This document shows, piece after piece, positions 41,601-47,600 of a stretch of 64,000 nucleotides of DNA. The stretch is from Zygaena filipendulae (Eukaryota > Arthropoda > Insecta > Lepidoptera > Zygaenidae): NCBI GenBank assembly GCA_907165275.2, contig OU015670.1, positions 7,343,501-7,407,500 of the forward strand, in the 5' to 3' direction. How positions within the stretch are numbered: the first letter of the stretch is position 1; the number at the start of each line of letters is the position of its first letter. Below the pieces are notes generated by a model that saw nothing but the letters and a program-made list of their open reading frames with translations, was not told where the DNA came from and searched no databases. The translations under genes and the position numbers were made by a program.

Positions 41601-44600
41601 CCTGTCGCGGGATTTTTAATTTAGGTACATACTTATTTATAGAAAATCAATATTTGTTATTGTATAGTTGTTGTATACGTGTGTTGTTTTTGTTTTTAAT
41701 TTCAATTTTAAATTCCCACACTTAGTTAAAGAGATAGGTACCGTGATGTTTTTATACATAGTTTGGATCATCATGTTACACGGCGTACAACAATAATAGA
41801 AATAATATAAATAAAGCAAAATACATACAAAGTACGTACGAACGTATATTATAATATTGTACTTAAATATATCACGACTTATAACCGATGGTCCCAAAAT
41901 GCATTTGTATCAAGCGAAGTAATTAATTGCAATAAATTTATTCGATACAAGAAACATTGTATGATTATAATAGTTTGAGTACCACTTGTTAATGTTACTA
42001 TTAGTACAATAAATGAATATAACGAAGCATTATGATCACCATGTATTAAAGGATAAAACTTGTGTGCTAAATATAAAATAAATAATATGAAAAGTTACCG
42101 ATCTAATAAAACTTATTTATATATATTAAAACCAAATCAAAAGCTTTGTGAGGCAGGATTAAAGGATGCATTCCGACTAATTTTATATGGAAAAAGTCTG
42201 CAACTTATTATAAAACCCTGTTATAATCCCACTTCTGATGATTCCAGGATGAATAAAAGCATAAAAGCACAAAATATATAAATTATATTATGATTAATGC
42301 ATAATATCAGTACAAAAATGACAGTGGTACCCAAAACTAATAGGTGAACACCCGTAGATGCCAAATGATAACCCTATACTGACACCCGTCACCCGCGGGA
42401 TAACTTAGGACTTTGGGAACATGGTTTTTTCATATAAACATATTCCTCCGCGTTGAAGAATACATTTATATCAGCAGAAAATTAGTTAAAAAACTCTTAA
42501 TATCTATATACTTAATAGAAACTGTGATGTGAATGAATCATAGCATGTATCTACTATGCTATCTAGCTGAAGTCCCGGGTCAACATATAGGATACTTTTT
42601 GTTACGCTATATAAAAGGTATTTTGAGGGAAACTAATTCGCGTGAGTAGACGCCAGCAATAGCTTATATTTTTATTTCATTGTCTACCAACAGAACTTAT
42701 ACATATATAATGAAAGGGGGTTTGTCTGAACATTTTTGGTATGTATGTCGCCTTAAATTCATTTCTTAGAATGTCCATTTGCGCAAAATGTCCCTTTCGC
42801 AGAATGGACCACTTTTTGTTTACAACACGGCACCCAGGCCAGTCTTTTCATGGGGCAAGTCTAGAGTCTTAGGTTAGTTTGAAGTTATCACATTGCGGAA
42901 GTACCATGTTCTGCGACAGGCGACGTTCTGCGATACTGATATTCTGCGACAGGTTAGGGTACATTGTGCGAAATTTGCATTCTGTTAAAGGTGACGTTTT
43001 GCGAACAGCGGACCCAGATGTGTCATGTATCTAGTATTTACCTGCGCCATATCCTGATGGTGTATTTGCGGGAAGTGTAACAACGGTTGCGCAGGGAGCG
43101 CGAGCGGCGCGGGCTGCGCCAGCGCGACGCGGTTGTTGTGATTATGATTGCTGTTGTTGTGGTGGTGGTTGCTGTTGCTGTGGTTGCTGTTGTTGTAATT
43201 GACGCCGCGCCGGCCCCCACGGCCCCTCCCGCCGCCGCGCCCCCGCGACGCGCCTCCGCCACGCCCGCGAGACTCCTCGCCGTTAACAAACGCTGGCTCT
43301 GTGGAACCTGGACGAGTGGGACCTTTGTTACAATTTGTTACAATAATTATTCTAATGTTAGGGCTAAATGAAGGGGTTAATCTGTATAAAGATACGTAAA
43401 GGGAACGGTCACTGACTGCTTGACTAAACACGAAATCCCATAAACTTCTTGAACTATGAAACTGAAAGCCAGGTACATAGTTCACAGGTGGGAGACGTCA
43501 GCTAAGCACTTCACGGATTTTCCTCGGGAACTCCTAAATTAACGTGGGTGCGGGTGAACCTGCAGAGAACAGCTAGGCTAAACTTAAAATTATAAAAACT
43601 TCACCCGCGCAAATTTTGCTAAGATTTTTTTCTGTGATGTTTCATCGTTTTAAATGCTTATCGCGCTCGACTGAAACACTGCCGTACCATCCTTTACTGG
43701 AACCATTTCGCCCCTATTTCAGGCCCCTATTTGAGAACCTCTGGATAAGACCAGAACGCAGAAATTTTCGTCATTCAGTAAGCTATAATCATAAAATCCA
43801 AAATTTCAAGTCTGTAGGTCATTTAGTTCTGAAGTTAAGCAAAAGCAAAGTTTCGCATTTACGACACTCACTCACTCACTTACTCATGATCATCAAAATA
43901 GAACTAGTACTTCCCATAAACTCAGAGAGCTGAAATTTGGTACAGAGTTAGTGTTTAATGGCCACATAAAGGGAAAACTATAAAAACTAGGATAATCGAA
44001 GATCTGGAGTACCTGGTGACCCTGATTAGAAAACACAAGAGCCCAACCAAACTATGAGAGATCGACATACCGCCTTTACAAAAAATATTCAACTCGGTGG
44101 GCCGCTTCATTTGATGTCAAAAATCGAAGGTCTGAAGTATCTGATGAAGAACCATCAGCATGGTCTCAGCTGTATTAGAGATATGGTAATGTCCCCTTTT
44201 ATCTACTATCCTACTTATATTATAAACGCGAAATTTTGTAAGTATATATGGATGGATGGATGTTTGTTACTCTTTTACGCAAAAACTACTGAATGGCTAC
44301 TGTTCTTGCTACTGTACAAGAATCAGAACCGAAAAAAAAGAAAAGAAAGATTTGTAATAACAAGAAAACTACTCCTAAATAGAAAAAAACTGTGTCAAAT
44401 AAGAAAACCCAATAAAATAAATCAATATGCCCACGTTTCTACAAAAAGAAGTGAAATCCCAACAAAAACATTCTGTAAAAAACTAGCCAAGTCTCGCTTG
44501 TTTATCTCTAAAAAGTAATGAAATCTAGGCAAAGTCGTGCCAAGTCTAAGGTTCCTTACTGTAGTGTTCACGCACACCACAAAGATACCTCGATAGGTAT

Positions 44601-47600
44601 CGGTTTGTCGCTGACTCACTACTACCCCCAGATCCGCCAGCGCACGTCCGTCTCGCTCCGTGCCCAACAAGAGACTGCCGATCGGTTGATGTTGACGATC
44701 CTTATATACCCGCACGACATTTCTTTATACCCTCTCTCGGGTACCTACATGAGTCAATGTATTGTGTCCACTTAATAGTTACAAACACTACTGCGATTTC
44801 TTTATAGTTAATGTTGTGTGACTTGGTCGTTGAAGGATACACAAGGGTACAAAACCAGGTGCTCCATGCACATTGCACCAATCTGTCGCCAGAACCGCTA
44901 CCCATTAATGATGGAAAATTGCCACTTAGAAAACGTTGATTCAATAACCAGTCAATTGTAGGCTTGATAAAGCTGCGTATTTCAATAATAATTATGTAGA
45001 GCCAAGTTTGGAACAAACAGTATAAAAAATATTTCCAGTTACGTCTATTTTATGATAGCACGGTGGTCGATTTGACGCTCCAAAAAGAAGAGAGCAGAAG
45101 TCAGCATTGTCAATGCTGAATGCATATGTTGCACAATCAACAACAGCCTAAAATGAGACACTGATGGTGTCATGGAGCACCTAGTTTTGTACCCTTGTGT
45201 ACCCTTCAACGACCAAGTCACACAACATTAACTATAAAGAAATCGCAGTAAGGAACCTTAGGCTTGGCACGACTTTGCCTAGATTTCATTACTTTTTAGA
45301 GATATGCAAGCGAGACTTGGCTAGTTTTTTACAGAATGTTTTTGTTGGCATTATGGTAACAAGTAGGTAAAACTAATACAATTTTTAGGGAAAACTTTTT
45401 AGAAAATTCAAAAGTTTTTTCTGTTTTCTTTCTTTCATGATATTTTTGTTATTATATTGAAATTTTTGAATTGGACAGTGTCTGTCGGGGTCGGCTAGTA
45501 ATAAAAAAGGCTCATGTCTCAAACAAATTGAGCTTCGAATTTGATCGTGCGTGCAGGGCGATCATTGATCGCTCGCTTTGTACATACCTTGATCGCTACT
45601 TTTCTGGGCGTGTTTGTTCTGTCTGCTGTTTGCGAGTTTGTCTAAGTCTAAATGCATAGGGAGCCACTTGTTTCTTGGGGTTTTTACACCACCTCGTCCT
45701 GGAGATAAAAAAATTATATAATAAAACACTATATTATGTGCTTTCGGGCGTGACGATAATGGCGTCAGTGATTTGAGAAAAGCGTGTTTATCATATCTTA
45801 TACGATTGGCAGGCAGATATTTCAACGACACTGAGTTTTGGGATCTTTATATCATACACTTTCAAATTATCCATTCTTTACTCCCCAAAAATCTCGGCGG
45901 CAGACTGAGGAAAGTTAGTTAGTCCTCTGGTATTCGATAGGCCTTAGAAGTCTCATTCGTTACGAGCCGAAGGAAAATCATATTGGGGCACAATACACCT
46001 GGTGGTCAGCTAGTTACGTATATTATTCCACATCACGAATCGCAACACCATCGTGATTCGTGATGCGTTCCAGCGTCGAGTCGGTTCCACTAATAGGGGA
46101 ATGGAACAATACTCACGAGAACTCCCGGCTCTGTTATATTGCTTCCTTTCGTTCACACCGTTGTAGCTGGACTGGGCGGGCGCCGCCTGCTCCACCTTTT
46201 GGGGCGACACTTCTGGCAACGATTGGTGGTCCTGCTCCTAAAAATAACAACGGCGGATTTGTTTCTCTATTCCACAATATCTATAAATATTAGGACGTAT
46301 AATTTAGGAGGGTCGCCATGTCACAGTGTAACAAAATGCTAAAGTTCGGGCCACTTTTCATCGTACCTGAACGTGAACGGGTGCTGGCTCTAAACGAGTA
46401 AGATGAAACTTACAGAGTTGCCATTGTGGTGCGCGGAGTCGTTGTCCTGGGCCGGCGGCGGCGACGGGTGGCACCGCGCGGTGGCTGTCGCCGCTCCCAG
46501 CGACGGCCAGTCGCCTATGTCAGTAAAATCAGAAGCCTGCAGAGAGGAGAGGACAACACGTTAGATCAAAGTTTGCTTCTCTTTTTAAGCGAAGCTTTTA
46601 AGGTCCATTTATATCTACAGACATTGAGCGTGCCAGACACGTTCCGTGCCAAGAAAAAATGTGCGGAAAAAACCAACACACACCGTTTATTTAAAAAGAC
46701 ATCTGCAAGGTTCCAATGCTCTATTCACCCTGCTCGATATGTAGGTACCTACAGACATGTACAGAAATGAACCGCGAGACAAAATATTCTTTCCGCGAAT
46801 ACTGGCCCGTGTCTGTCCGCGTCTGCGCGGCCGTGTTACGATAGATATGATTATGTGAATACGTTAATACGCACAGTGTAGGAGAATATTATTTTGTCTG
46901 CGACGGAACGTGTCTGGCACGCTCAATGTCCGTAGATGTAAAGGGAGCTCAAAGCTTAAATAGAATTGCGTCGCGTGAAAACATCAGACCAGGCGATTGA
47001 AAACTTGCATAACAATGTGTTATTGTGGCGGTAAACATGGAAAATTACGACGATGATTTCAGAGAAAAATCCTCCAAAATCTAATTAATAATTTAATTTT
47101 AATAATATTATGGAATACCGGTATCTAACTATAATGCTGCTTTTAGAGTCCCATGCCGCAAAGGAGAAAAGGAAACCTCTGAGTATCACTTCGTTATTGG
47201 TCTGTCTTTCTGTTCGTCTGTTATTTTAAAACATTACCTGTCTTTCTCGGCGCACTGGAGCCCAACTCCTGCGGCTTTTGGAGCTTTTTTTTTGCGAAGA
47301 TTCACTGACTACCATTATAATGTTCACTAGCAACTAGCTCACTAAATAAATGAAGTTTATAAATTTTTTTTATATTTTAACACTTAACACTTTGCTCGAA
47401 TGACTAGAAAATAATTACAATTAATTATATTCCAATAACTGCTGTTAGACCCGACTGACGATGAGTACTGTCTTCGTCAACGTCATTACGTAAACTGACC
47501 AGTCGACACTGAGCAAGGCAGTCATAAGTCAGCCGCAGGTACTTGGAGAGGTGGGAGGGGTTGTATATTTTTTTTAGTTTATTATAAAACATGGATACCA

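Larger units (their letters stand above)
40140..43041. other. larp intron 4
   Basis: No exon seen. Contains a Helitron-like piece at 41036-41214 and a region of repeated TTCTGCGA words at 42760-43015. The AT-rich open frames at 41637-41897 and 42060-42281 have no protein-like character. Confidence 0.45.
44459..45352. mobile_element. long inverted repeat carrying a LANCL gene fragment
   Basis: Arms of about 195 bp pair with only about 6 differences: right arm 45352 to about 45172, left arm 44459-44572 plus 44790-44871. The left arm is split by a 217-bp insert. The loop (44872-45171) and the inner arm ends hold LanC-like coding sequence (minus strand). The whole could be a fold-back transposon that captured a gene piece, or an inverted duplication of a pseudogene. 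In the larp intron after exon 3. Confidence 0.75.

Noticed and set aside
46031..46065. Hairpin CATCACGAATC / GATTCGTGATG near larp exon 3
   Set aside because: Short arms and no sign of conservation or function; ordinary for AT-rich intron DNA.
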